Of a stretch of 64,000 bases of DNA, positions 36,167 to 48,735 are shown piece by piece. The notes under the pieces were generated by a model. The model made no database searches, was not told where the DNA came from, and was given only the letters and a program-made list of their open reading frames with translations. How positions within the stretch are numbered: position 1 is the stretch's first letter; each line of letters opens with the position of its first letter. The position numbers and the translations under genes were made by a program. Source of the stretch: Prostheceraeus crozeri (lineage: Eukaryota > Platyhelminthes > Polycladida > Euryleptidae); assembly GCA_907163375.1 (NCBI GenBank), contig CAJQUW010005333.1:248001-312000 (forward strand), read 5' to 3'.

Positions 36167-37925
36167 ACATAGAACACTCTAAATGTCATGGATAAGTTAG
36201 TCATTGAATTGAAATATATTTCGATGAAAACTATGAGATGCACTGGTATTAGAAAGTTTTGATTTTGAAGTTAATTGTACTCAAGCATGCCTACACGATC
36301 AACGAAATGATGACAGCAAAACTGTGCGATAAAATTGGAATAGAAAACAAAGGTAGCTAAAGAAAAGATGGCTTATAGAAGAGGTTTTGGTTTTTCAGTA
36401 ATGAAGTTGGCAGCATCAGAAATTGTGTGACTTCAGAATTTTTCAAAAAGAATCATTTAAAGGTAGAGATCGAAACTCAAAACGAGATTTAATGAAAAAG
36501 ATCTACAATCCGCCGTACATAGCAACCGCCCACTGCTTGGAGCAAGTTTCGAAAATTGCGGAATGACAGGCGGATGCCTCAAAAACGGATGAGTGAATGA
36601 AAACTGAGAGCTCCAGATAAGGTATAAAAAGATATAAAATAGTTCACCAAATGGTTGAAACTAGATGAAATGAATGTTACGGTACATACAATATGCAATT
36701 TGTCCTTAAGTATCACTGGAAGAATGATTTGAGTAATTAAATGTCTTCTTTAGTCTTCTTTACAACAGGCTTATCGGATGACAACAGAAAAGGCTAGAAA
36801 CGTTAGTATTTCCCGTTATAATTTGAATCAAATATTGTTGAATATCTCTTAATGTTTTCATTTCGGAGTCCAGACATCATCTTATCCGTGTATTGATTAA
36901 ATTTGGACCCATGAGTATTATTGAATGATTGTCGGTGGATTGCATGCAATACTTTGCAAAACGTGAAGGATTTCATAAGTAAAGAAATCATATTCTTCAT
37001 ATATGACGAAAATTAGATTGATAAAGTTTATGAAAGAACTGCAATTGGTTTCTTTGAATTAGAATCGTTATTGAAATCGTGTAAATCAATGATTCGTTAT
37101 CGAAGGTGTCGTCAGTGGAAGGGCTCTTTGAGTGTCTTCATTTCTTCCGTCTGTGGAATGCTGAATTCTGGTTTCGTCACAATTCATTTCCTTTTTGCCG
37201 TCATTATTGTTTTCAATTTCTTCTCGTTCAACAGGAAATTGTTAGTTTTACAACAGTCCTTCATAGATTTGATTTCTTCATTTTCATCTTCTGAAATTTC
37301 GTAATTAATTAATGTCGTCATCAGATGAATGTAGATAACATCTTTTCCGCGTATTTTATTTCTGTTTTAATTTCCTAGTAAATTTTTAATTCTGTAATAC
37401 ATCGACTTCTTTGTAATTGTCGTCGAATTCCTATCCAGAATCTTTGTTGTGGATTAAATTTTAGACTTTTCCAAATTTTGAAGGCCACTGCAATTTTGTT
37501 GTTCTTCAATATTTTATTGATTTGATGAGCGCGTTGCTTGCTTTCACTAAATTTGATTTAAACTCAATATGAGTATGTGAAGACCTTCCTGTTTCCTTGC
37601 GACTTCAAACTTAGCAGTTGCAATTGTATGTTTTCTCATCACATTTTCATATTTTGTCACCACTTTCATTCTGGTCCTCTTGTAGACCTTCATTACTCAC
37701 TTTGATGGACTAGATCCCGTGATCAACTAATCAGAAGGCGAAGCCCATCTTTGGCAAGTAGAATGTCATAAGATTTATCCGATAGATCAAGGAATGAATG
37801 ACACGTTAACTATAATGGGAATATTTCAAATCACAAATCAGCATTGTAAATAATCTTGAATGATTTATATTAGTGATACCTAAATCGATTAGTTTGAGCC
37901 TAATCTCATCCTTTAGTGAAATGCT
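34406..37925. other. No supported feature apart from an AT microsatellite
   Basis: About 3.5 kb with no gene or transposon recognised. A short TACATG run lies near 34675-34690. Minor open frames show no motif. Confidence 0.45.
36125..36162. repeat. AT dinucleotide microsatellite, about 19 units
   Basis: Uninterrupted alternating AT run of about 38 bases, self-complementary and able to extrude as a hairpin. Confidence 0.97.
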
Positions 37926-39060
37926 GCTCAATATTCAATAATTCCTACAGATTAGGATTCAATAAATCCCCGAGATTGGGATTTAAATGTATTGATTTAA
38001 ATGCATAAGTGGGGTTCTAAACACGGATTTAGATATTATCCCTTGACTGTCAATCCCGGAGTTGGAGGGTCAAAATCTCGGGATTGAGATTTTAACAAAA
38101 TAGCAATGCTCCGTCAAAAAGAGAAAAAAATTCACGAACACGAAACCACTGCAAATCCACACTCAACAGAGGTAAGCTTTTCACACCAATAAAATCGTCA
38201 ACGTTGCGCTTTTACAATCGACTGAGAGGCAGGCTTTTTGCCTAAAGGGCATTGAATTCGAGCTTTTCATTTGCTAAGGCTGATTATATCTAAAAGTCTG
38301 ATCAACATAAGGATAAACATTAGGAACGTAAGGAAGTACACAGTGCCGGGGCAGAACTCGAGCTAATCCTCGGGATTGAGATCTTTCGGAATCAAATTAT
38401 TCACTTAACCATAGATTTTGTTTGCATTATCAGCCTTTGGTTAAAACTTCATCCCGGGATCGAGCACATCCATGTTCTGGAAGAATTCCTCTCATTTGAC
38501 CACTGCTGTTGTTATTCACAGCTTGCAGCTAAATGGCATGTATGATATCCTTCAGTCCTGCATTCCCGAGATTCGGGTTCTTCTGGATTTTGGAATCCTT
38601 TTCTGCCAGTGAACTCATAAAGCAAATACTTATAAATTCGATAGCCTTGCCATTTTACATGTAGCTGCATCTGGCATGTTTATATTGTGTAAATCTCCAT
38701 CCCGGGGTAGAGCTTGCAATCCCAAATCCCAGGATCAAGAGAATTCTGTAATTTGTATGCAGATTCTAATCCCAGGTGAACTCTACCACATGGATGACTC
38801 TACCAACACCACCGTCAATTGCAAGGCAAGGAACTCCCGGCCGTTCCCAGTAAACCTGGAATCTACTGTAAGTCTTGTCAATGCAGTTACTACGAGTCGT
38901 TCGTAAACCGACTTTCGATAATTCCGAATTCCGGCCAATTCCACATCATGATATCCCTCATTACCAGCATGCATCTGTGCCCTGCAATAGAATATTTGCG
39001 ATTCTACTCGTTCCCTGGGACTGAACTCTCCCGTGATTTTGGAATTCCTACGTATAGGTT
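37926..39060. repeat. Scattered array of CCCGGGAT-like words
   Basis: In just over 1 kb, at least ten variants of AATCCCGGGATTGAGAT or its complement occur on both strands. Clear ones lie near 37970, 38055, 38082, 38371, 38453, 38567, 38700, 38738, 38768 and 39015. Spacing is irregular. A 117-codon frame at 38819-39172 overlaps the right edge without a known motif. Confidence 0.5.
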
Positions 39061-40326
39061 ATTGAATTCCTTCTCCTTGCGTTCGCCTCAACTTCATAGG
39101 AGGTACAGTTTGGTTCTCATGTACTCAATTATCGTCCCGTTAGCACGTCTGAGTACACATCAGCTGAAATAGTTTCAAATCACAGAGTGTAGAATTGCAA
39201 ACCAGTGTGAATTGAAACCTGCGGATGCATGAAACTGAGAACTTGTTGATAACACTGAATGCAATTTCACAAAGCGATAGATTTGAGATAATGGACAATT
39301 TGCCATTCAGTTGAAAATGTGCTCTGAAATCCATCAGACGACTGTAGGTTAATTTATTAACTTTCATAATCGAAAATGGATGAAATGAATGGATTCATCA
39401 TCATGTGATTGACATTTGCTATGGAAGACAATAGGTTTTGATTCTCCTTTTTCGCTGATGGAAGATGGAAGGATTTGTGTGGTTTTATCAATTACGTTTC
39501 ATTTATCATTTGAAATGCGCCATCGAGTGTCTCTGTGCTAGGAAGCGAACGGGACTCGATTATATTATTCACTTGGGTGGGTCTTCCTAATAATGATCAA
39601 TTCAGATCGTGTGGAGAAGTTTCGGTATGGCTTGTATGATTGAGTTCATGTCTTGTGTTGAGATTAATTTTGTTTGTTAAAGAAGCTTGAGTGAATGCAG
39701 GAATGCGCAACAGACGCGCTGATTGGATTTCTGAAATTGCTTACGAAAAAACAGCTGTTAAATTTAACATCCAATAAAGATTGAAGATGGTAATGATGTT
39801 GTCATCAGCAAGGTATTTGATTTATTAGATTTCGAAGTGTATGATGACGGAGTAGGTGACGGAATCTGATTGCTGCATGCCATCAATAGTCATTCCCAAT
39901 AGGGTGTGGCGGATTAGACAATCGATGTCGAAATCGCTGACATTATTAAAGATCGGGGAAGCTCATTTCGATCCGAAATTTTGTATTGGAAGTGTATTTA
40001 TGAAGGAAAATAATAATCCTCTCTTTTAAACGAAAAGAAGTCAAAATCTATTTATCGCATTTGTGATCAACTTTCGATGTTATTTTCTTCTAATTGAAAT
40101 TTAATAAATTACTCTCAACCAGTACATATAAATCATTCACAACCATCATTTGGCCTTGATGAATCCTGCACATGAGACGTGTAGAATGCTATCCTGTACC
40201 AGTAAATTGAACATTTAACATGTCAGATGAACTCAGCAGCACACTGTAAACTGTACACCGCCAATAACAGCTATAATAACCGTTAAACTTAACAGGATTG
40301 CTTCACAGTTATATCTGTATAAATGA
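39061..40326. other. No supported feature
   Basis: No gene or element recognised. Confidence 0.45.
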
Positions 40327-40353
40327 TGACGTCACACTTGATTGATGACGTGA
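40327..40353. promoter_or_regulatory. Two CRE/ATF-like sites
   Basis: A perfect TGACGTCA palindrome (40327-40334) and a near copy, TGACGTGA (40346-40353), are 11 bases apart. This word binds CREB/ATF-type factors in animals. No adjacent gene is visible, so function is open and chance is possible. Confidence 0.3.
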
Positions 40354-40594
40354 TAGTTAAGATCCGTTGATATCATGTAAACAGCGTCTGCTTTTACTGA
40401 TATTTTTGGTTCAAACTGTAAATAACAGTGAAACTAATTCAACCATCCAGGCGGGCTTCAACAAGATTGAGAGGACCAAGAGGGTATGCAAGCATCTCTG
40501 GGATTGCAATCAATTGTAATGGATTTTGCTGTTTGCAGTTACAGTGCAGCAACTGCGTAAACATGCTACCGTCATATTTAAAAAAAGACTTGTG

Positions 40595-40650
40595 GTAGAG
40601 TGCTCGCTCTGCCTCCGGGAGACCTAGGGTCAAACCAAAGGCTTTTAAAA
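40595..40650 (+). repeat. Weak tRNA-like sequence
   Basis: GTGGTAGAGTGCTCGC followed by CCTAGGGTCAAACC resembles an A-box and B-box pair at tRNA spacing. No cloverleaf. Possible old SINE head. Confidence 0.3.
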
Positions 40651-40690
40651 TAGGTGCACTCTGCATTCTTGCTAAACCCACAGCACAAAA

Positions 40691-43470
40691 AGAATGACAG
40701 GGAGATAAATAGCAACTCGGTTACATGGAATAAAAGATTCGTGCCCAATGTACTTTTGAGTATAAACAAAGTTAATTTATTTTATTATATTTTATGCTAA
40801 TTGCAACTAATTACAAAAAGCTATTAAAACTACACTTACGATTTATAATTCTGATGACTCTTTCGAAATCGTCAAGGCATTCTTCGTTCATCCATTCATG
40901 CTCTTTCTACAATACTTATCGCGACCTTCGATTATATTTCTCGAAAAGTACTCAGCGGGTAAACCGCTTCATTTCTTTGATAAATGTTCTTTTCAATATC
41001 ATCTTAGATTGCTAATTAATGTATTTATCATGTTCGTCTTGTCTTTATGTCTTCTTATAAGATGCAATAATGACATGATACGCAAGTATCAGTTCACAGA
41101 ATAATTTTATTTGCTCTTTTTCAATAAGAATTGCCATTTCAGGTTGAGATAATGTCCCACTCTGTAAGTGCACACATTTTCATATTAATGACTCGAAAAT
41201 GGCATTTTCTAACATCAGAGTGAGTTGGGTGCATTAAGAAGTACAAAACAGACGGAAGACTTAGTATTTACAGCATGGATGACTTGTCACATATCAAGAG
41301 GCTGATTGACATCAACTAGATGATTGTGAGGACTATGATTGACGTATGATGATGACATGCTGGTAGTGTCCTTCTGGATGTTCTATTATTCAGAGCGAAA
41401 GTTATGTCATTACAATTGAAGGTTAAAATTCATTATTCCGACTCCTTCCAAGGTTTTATGTTTGTCGAATTGACGTTCAGTGAATACTAAGATTCCGATG
41501 ACGACAGATTGAAGAGTGCTTCTCTAATGTCATCATCTCAGCATTCGGAGAAGATCCTGCCTCAGAGATGGATTCATTTGCGTGTGGGTTTGTCTAGAGC
41601 GGACACACTTCCAGCCATTGTATGCAACGGTAGCAAGCGACAGAAATTGAGAGAGAGACTGACGCTCTTTGACTTGTGTGATTGGCCAAGCGCGCGCAAT
41701 TCGCAAGGAAAGTTGTATTAGGGAACACACGAGCTTCAACAGTCAGATTGCAGGCGGACCAGTCAAGTGAAAATTATCTATCGTTGACTCAACTTTCCTC
41801 CGTGATAAATTCGTCAAATGGAAACAATATTCACACCGCTCGACTCCTCATGATCTAATTTTATTGACTGTTAATGTGGTGTCAATCTTCAGGCTCGTCA
41901 GAATTCAGGCTTAAATTTGCATTTCGTCCAGTGGAAAATTTATCTTCTTGTCCCTCGAGACTAGTTGTGGCTGTGACCATCAGCATTGAGGAAAAGTCAT
42001 CTCTAGACCCAAACACGCAGACAAGGCAATTCAACTCTGTAGATTATTTAGACAAAATTTAGATTACGAGGATGTAGACAATTTATATCATGCACAGGAC
42101 TCGCCGCCCATGGTCAAGCGTATTGCATCCTCAGCCAGTCTATCTGTTCAAGTGCAATAACAAAATGCTGCTTACCTATTCTTGATCGTCTTGGAATTAA
42201 ATATTCTGTCTTCAGTTAGAGCATGTGAAGTTATCTCAAACTATAACATTACGATGAATTATTTTCAATACGAAAATAAGCAAGTCTATAATAGTAAAAA
42301 CACAAACACGGCTGAACACGACACGAAACTCGGTCGACCTCTAGTCGGAACTTCTTACTCGCTGTGGCTACAGTTTCTGGCTACATTCTTATTCACAACT
42401 GTTCAAGCACTTGAAGTATTTGGAACAGCATGAATGTTGAATAATACTTTTTGAAATCTCATTGAGAGGGAAAAAGTGTTGGTTGTCATCATTGCCGGTT
42501 CATTTTTTGAATTGTGCTTTCCTCTATGCTTCATAAACTCTTAAAGAAGAAAGTTTGATGAGAAATCAATAAGTATTTGTTTGATGGACTTTTCTTACCA
42601 TTTTTATTGTAGTATCATCGCACAACTTGCCAATACGCAGCTCGAAACTGCAGCTATACGAAAATAATCAACTTTATGAAAAATGATTGCTAAATGCGAT
42701 CGTTTAATTACTTTCGAAAACTGAAGATTTATTTCGCTTGATTCGAAACTTTTTAAGGAAATGTTGATGAGACGCTGAGAGATGCCTTGTAGCAAAGGAA
42801 AGTGCACTGATATGCAATGATGCTGATACGTGTGAATGTCTTTCGCATGCTTACCATTTCGATATGAGCATCTCTAACTGCACTACTTAAATAAAGACTT
42901 TGATGGAAAATCTTAGGGAACAGACAGCAGAAATGAATGCGAAAAGTTAGCTCAAATTGTGAAGAAAATTGAAGAAAATTTTTCTTAGAAGTCTACGCTG
43001 ACTGATGTCATTACATTATTAAACTAATTTCAAATATGCATTATCAAGAACGATGCTGCATAAGGGCGATGAGAAAGAGTTCAAATTCTACACTTGTTCA
43101 GATATCAGGCAAAGGATGAGATGGAAGCCTATCAGAAATTCACTGAATTTGTTATGAAATTGCAATAAAAGGACGGGTTTTCATTCTCTCGAAGAATGAC
43201 ATGTTCAATCATTTTTCAAACTCCAACGACGGAACTGCGTCGGCCTGTTATTAGTTAATATCAGCAACAGATCGGGCCGGCTCTGGTCCTGGATTTGTGG
43301 AAGCTATAGCGGTCCTAGACCGGGCCGTTGTTTCCTTGACGTCTTCTTGAACTAGAAAAACTTATTTTATACTACACCGATGCACAATCGAGATTGATTG
43401 GTTCGGCTTGCATTCATGTCAATCATGACGAAAATTTAGTAGGTTCCATGGTCTCCGTGGTCATACTTAG
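40691..43470. other. No supported feature
   Basis: No gene or element recognised. Just before the next SINE, at 43448-43460, a short ATGGTCTCCGTGG repeats the start of the family S head and may be a fragment of another copy. Confidence 0.45.
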
Positions 43471-43665
43471 TGGTCTCTGTGACACAGAGTTTAGTGCTTG
43501 ACCTAGCGATCTTCTGGTCCTGAGGTCGAGCCCCAAAAGTGTCATTGGAAGTCATCAGGAAGGGCATCCGGACAAGATCTCAACGCTCCGGAAAAGTCTG
43601 AATATGTCAGCAGCTTCCAATCTCCCTTATATGGGGGAGTAGTGACGCTATACCATTCATTCATC
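43471..43665 (+). mobile_element. tRNA-derived SINE, family S, copy S2
   Basis: Head TGGTCTCTGTGACACAGAG, diverged B-box region AGGTCGAGCCCC, body GTCATTGGAAGTCATCAGG and AAGGGCATCCGGAC, and tail ATATGGGGGAGTAGTGACG followed by CATTCATTCAT. The last part suggests a (CATT)n terminal tail for the family. Confidence 0.85.
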
Positions 43666-44681
43666 ATGACGAATGCCACTATTATTTGACTTGATTGTTA
43701 GGATCCGTTGTGATTAAGATACGAACTTCTCTGACACTCAGTACAATTATCGCCCAGATTTTCTCAAAGGATAGAAATGCTAGTGCGTTGAGCACAGAAC
43801 ATGAAATGACTAACGATTCTTTCCAGATGTGACGTAATTTGTACAGCATTTTGGCGAGATGGGTTGTTGATCATTTGGAAATATCCTTCTTGTACACAAG
43901 CCATAATTATCGTTTGTTAAAAAATGCAAGCACGCGTTCTTATAGTTCGACTTATCAATGTGTGTGTGTATTTACCAATGTGAATGCATGCACTTGCCAT
44001 ATTCAGTTACTATATTTAAGTGGAGGGTGTGTAGGTGCCTATGAATGCTCTTAATGACCTCTAAAATGAAAATGTCGTGGATTGTCTGACCACTTTCCCA
44101 CTTAGAGTAAAACGAGAAAGCAAATAATCGCTGTTAAAAAGTGTCTTTTCGAGTGGCCATGTATTTTGTTAATGAAGACATCCGAGCAAAAACCATGCTG
44201 AGAGGTGCTAGAAATGGCTTCACAGTCCCGTGTGGACTGTCTTTGACACATAGACTTGCGCGCCCAATAGCAGTTTCAGGGACTAATACTCCAGTTAGCA
44301 AGCTAACTTCGTTACATTACTGAATGACGACCCAAAATCTCAATCTCATGCCTCCGCTCACTTCGCAATTTTCATATTTCACAATCTACCGAATGTTTTA
44401 GGAAATTTTAAATTGAATGTCGATCCGTGTACATTCGTACGACCATAAGAAGTATGGCAAAAACTGTTCGGTGTGATTTTCACCCGAAATTTATATCTGC
44501 AAGGGGACTGAGCTGAACTCTCCACGTGCATATGCCAGATATTAGCTATTTACACGTACACTGACTGCTAAGGCTTGAAATACGAAAATAAGCCGTACAA
44601 AGAGGCTGTGCGTGATGAAACTCCTTTTCCACTATTTTTCGGGAAGAATAGAAAATTTTCGACCTCAAAACTTTTTATCTA
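43666..44681. other. No supported feature
   Basis: No gene or element recognised between the SINE and the MITE. Confidence 0.45.
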
Positions 44682-45117
44682 CCGGGTGAGTCAAAAGTAT
44701 TTGCCAACTGAGAAAGAACCTCCTAATTCAGTGAAAAACGCTTATATTATGTTCATTTGTAAGCATAACTATTTCATATCATTGTGAAAGTCGAAATTCG
44801 AAAGTCCTCCATCATTGTCAATGCAACCCCGACATCATTTTATAAAAACAAGAAAGGTTCTTCTGAACATATTCAATGGGATATTTTCAATTTCGGTGAC
44901 AATTTTGTCATTGAGACCAGCTACTGAATGGAATCTTGCTCCATTGACATAGACTTTTGAGCGCAGATACGACCACAGCCAATAGTCGCAAGCACTTGCA
45001 GAAGTCTATGGCTTACAAGGAACATAGAAAGTGTTTGCTGTTTTTCACTTCAATATACTGTCAATATGTCCTTAATCAACAGGTTGTTGAATTGTCAAAG
45101 ACTTTTGTCTCGCCCGG
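44682..45117. mobile_element. Mariner-type MITE, 436 bp
   Basis: Left end CCGGGTGAGTCAAAAGTATT and right end (reverse complement) CCGGGCGAGACAAAAGTCTT match over about 26 bases with few mismatches. Both sides carry TA (44680-44681 and 45118-45119), the expected target duplication. The interior encodes no transposase motif. The TIR differs from the transposon at 17267, so it is a separate family. Confidence 0.85.
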
Positions 45118-46939
45118 TATAATTGACCTACTGAGATCTCATTAGTGCCTTCTGCATCAACTTTAAATCCTTCAGCTAAGTGTGATAGCATATTAGTGTG
45201 ATGACAATTTACGTGAAAATTGTAGCTCCTTACTCTCAAAGTTATTAAATTGAAATATGAAAAAAGCAGGAAAGACATGGAAAACACAATAGTTTCTAAA
45301 ATTGAAGATTTTGAAAATTATAAACGTGCTAAATTAACTAAAATGATCCTTGTGCACGATAACATGACCTCAATACTTCAAACATTTGCCTTTCTTAACT
45401 CAAAGTCACGAATTGGATTTAGCTGCAACATCTTCAACTAATCTTTAGCAGATCTTTAACAACAAATTCTCAAAGTAGAAGTCTGACTGTATCTGTGAAT
45501 ATTTGCCAAGTGACACTAGGTAATGGCATGTTTGGCATCAAATGACACGACATACAATTCAAGTTACTACAATGTCTTAACTCAGCGAACAGATGACTTC
45601 CAATTTACCCTTCTCCTCAACAATGGATCCACAATCTGCAATGAAAATATATTACCTTTCAAATCACAGCCTAAATCTTTCGATCTAGGCATTATATGCA
45701 TTGCTACTGAACATAAAATCTATGATGTCAAAAATCCAACATTTGATCTGTAAAAGACTAAAATCTATGATAATTTTCTACATAGCCCATACAGCTCAGA
45801 ACACTAAAGTATGTCAAGCTTGAGATATCTGCGTGTCCAAATTACAGGTCATAGGAATCACCTCGATTCACTGGGAATGCGAAGATGGACGATGAAATGC
45901 TCCTATCTCAATGGTATTACATAGCAAATTAGACGGCCTTAATCATGCAATTAAGGCCGTCTAATTTGGATTTGGAGATATATGAACGACTTTCATAGAA
46001 ATATGACAGGTGAAATATCGGCTGATAACCCTACTTACTCAGTAACAGTGCACTGCCTACATATCTTTACTACCTACATCAATGAAATCTTCTTCGACTA
46101 CTTATAATCAAGTAAATACATGTGCTATTAATAGAAATTCACAGATATCGCAAGTGTAAAATATTGCCTATTTGATGATATCTGAATATGATATGTGATA
46201 TCAGAGAATGTTTTCGGATTCATATCCTGTTGATGTTTAGTATCATGCGGATGCCGTGGATAATTTTAGAATACTCGCAATTGAGTCAGTTTGTCAATAA
46301 TTTGATAGTCTCGAAAAAGTCAGGGAAACGAAGGCTGTATTCGATGGGAACCCTGGAATGTCAAGAGTAATTATAATTTCGGTTGATTGACGACGTTGAA
46401 CAATCAAAATTTCCAATTACAATTTCTACTCGACGAGGATTTTGTTGACAGCGCAAAAGGCAATGTCACGCACATTGTATTGAAATGATGTCATTTCATA
46501 TTGTCACATATTGCTATATTCGCAAGAGTTGTGCATGTGCAAAACATGTGAATCGTGACTTCAGAGATTTTTCCAAACCTGCCAACATCTTGCTGACAAA
46601 TTGTAGAAATTTTCGAAAAATCGTAGAAGCAGAAAATTGTAGACGGAATTGCGGGTTTTGAATGATGAGGCAAGGTCGAAATTGAAACTATGACTTCAGC
46701 GTTAGTCCGCCTTGTATTTGCGGCTTTTTAAAGTAAAGCTGTCATCCTAGTTTGATGGAATAAATAATTACAGCAGTTAATGAAATACTTATAATCATTA
46801 TATTCCGTGAAAAGAGAATTTTCGAAATAATGTCTATGTCTTGTAAGTTCTGATGAGCCTCTCGCTTAACCATATCCACCAGGTCTTATTGATGATGTTA
46901 AGCATTTGAAACCAGTTCGTGTGAGCGTGACTTTCAGAC
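45118..46939. other. No supported feature apart from a hairpin
   Basis: AT-rich. Open frames of 63-76 codons at 45250 and 45523 match nothing known to me. Confidence 0.45.
45925..45968. repeat. Perfect 19-bp hairpin
   Basis: Arms CAAATTAGACGGCCTTAAT (45925-45943) and its exact complement (45950-45968) enclose a six-base loop, CATGCA. The match has no mismatch in an otherwise unremarkable region. Confidence 0.95.
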
Positions 46940-47240
46940 AGGAAGTCGATTGGCAGCATCCGAAAAACACGGCCTTGAGAACATCTCAGATATCTTGAGA
47001 AGGCAAAGATTACGTTGGTCATGCCACATGGTAAAAGGAGAAGTGACAGAGTGGATCGGAAAAGAGAAGCGGTACGGCAAGAAAAGTCCTGGAAAACGTG
47101 GTGAAAAAGACTTCGGACGTTTTGGATCACAGGAAACGGACGTCCATGATCTATCGAATTGGAGGTTCATAGTCTAGCAGAAATCGTTTGACCCAGTGTC
47201 TTCTGTAAGCAATGGACGCAAGAATAGATATGTGAGTGAG
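46940..47240 (+). pseudogene. LINE relic G: C-terminal tail of reverse transcriptase protein
   Basis: A 75-codon frame (46950-47177) reads GLENISDILRRQRLRWSCHM, then VTEWIGKEKRYGK, and later ETDVHDLSNWRFIV. This matches the GL..I.DI.RR.RLRW.GH tail and the terminal D..NWR segment. The 3' end runs into TGTGAGTGAGTGA, a likely short tail repeat. Confidence 0.8.
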
Positions 47241-47613
47241 TGAAATGTCCGCATAAATCAATCCAGAGTGCTAGATTTTGTATATCGCTCGGCATTTCAG
47301 AGAGAAAAAATTGTGAAGACTGTTTTACACCCTGAATTTATTATATGTCGGTCGGCAAGTCTGCTCACATGGGAGGCGGAGTCTGAATCCGTCGTTGACC
47401 GATCAGGAAATTTCTATCACCAGTAGTCTCTCCCGTGGCTTGGAAAATTGGATCGTCTGATTGGTGTTTTAATTATCGCAAATTCATGGTATTCATCCTT
47501 CGACTATCTTATGCTTATGTTAAACTGCACATTATCTGTAATTTGATAACACATTGCACATTCGTATCCGTATTCAGGCACCGTTTCACTTGAATTATAC
47601 AATCCTCATATTC

Positions 47614-47780
47614 ATGTCTCTGTGACACAGTAGTTAAGTGCTTGTCCTAGCGATCTTCTGGTCAAGAGGTCGAATCCCGAAAGTGTCATTGGAAGTCGGC
47701 AGGAAGGGCATCCGAACTAAAACTTCTCAACGCTCCAGAAACGTCTGACTATGTCAACACCATCCATGCTTCATCATGTT
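47614..47780 (+). mobile_element. tRNA-derived SINE, family S, copy S3
   Basis: Head GTCTCTGTGACACAGTAG, B-box-like AGGTCGAATCCCG, body GTCATTGGAAGTCGGCAGG and AAGGGCATCCGAAC, then GTCTGACTATGTCAACACC. The GGGGGAGTAGTAACG part of the 3' end is lacking, so it is 3'-truncated or deleted. Confidence 0.85.
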
Positions 47781-48582
47781 CTGTCTGAAAATGTTTCGTG
47801 CTCTTAAGTTCTACATGCATGGAAACGTCAGCAAAATCTGTCGACAGTTTTTGCCGTTGCCGTTTAGTCATTGTACATTGCAGAGAACTTACATGTGCTC
47901 CTTGTCAATAAATTTCACGAAATATTATGAAAAACTGCTCGTCAGAAATCCGACTGATGCCGACTCCGATGGGAAGATGCAATGCAGAAAATCCAGCGGC
48001 CTAAAACACTTTCCACGAAGTTGCTTCTCAATGAAATTCGGTAAACTGCAAGTCTGGAGAGATCTAACTCGATTAACTATGCCTTTCAGTGGTTCACGCA
48101 AGCTGTATTGTTTTGTCTTTTCATGTTATTCATTGCGTCTGTAATGTCTTTCTATTCAGTTCACTGATCAGTTATTGACGTTGTGTCTGCTATTCCTTGC
48201 CTGCCAGCGATCTCAGACGGCGAAGTTTGTATTTTCTTTCAATTTCTGAATGTTTTGTCAAGTTAGAGATCATTGATGGAAGAAGAAATTCTTCCTTGCC
48301 ATCAGTGAATGAGTGATTCCCACATCTGAACATATTTGAGTGCATACTTTCCAACGAAAAACTCTTCAAAATGTTTGTATGTGTCGTGATAATAATAAAA
48401 TGAAGCCAAGAGTTAAAATGATGTTTTGGTTATATCAATGATTTATGGACTTTTCAGATTATGACATGCGATTTAATATTTACTTATCCAAACTGATGCA
48501 TAATGGATTTATAAACGTATTGCCAGCGCCTAGCAGGGATTGTATAGAATTGAATACATCATAGTCAGACTGAATGAATCTT
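47781..48582. other. No supported feature; one unrecognised 122-codon frame
   Basis: An open frame at 47776-48144 starts at the end of SINE S3. It has no known motif, no signal peptide pattern and no clear coding bias. Probably chance. Confidence 0.45.
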
Positions 48583-48735
48583 ACATAGTCAGACTTTTAG
48601 CTGGAGCGTTGTGATCTTGTGTTGTGCGAAGTGTGCGGATGCCCTTCCTGAAAACTTCCAGTGACACGCTCGGGGCTCGACCTCCAGACTGAAGGATCGC
48701 TAATCCAAGCACTTAACCACTGTGCCATGGAGACA
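48583..48735 (-). mobile_element. tRNA-derived SINE, family S, copy S4
   Basis: Minus-strand copy: head GTCTCCATGGCACAGTGG, a diverged B-box region, body GTCACTGGAAGTTTTCAGG and AAGGGCATCCGCAC, then AGTCTGACTATGTAAG. Truncated at its 3' side relative to S1. Confidence 0.85.

Noticed and set aside
47776..48144. A 122-codon plus-strand gene following SINE S3
   Set aside because: The start lies at the SINE edge, the protein has no recognisable domain, and no support for expression can be seen.
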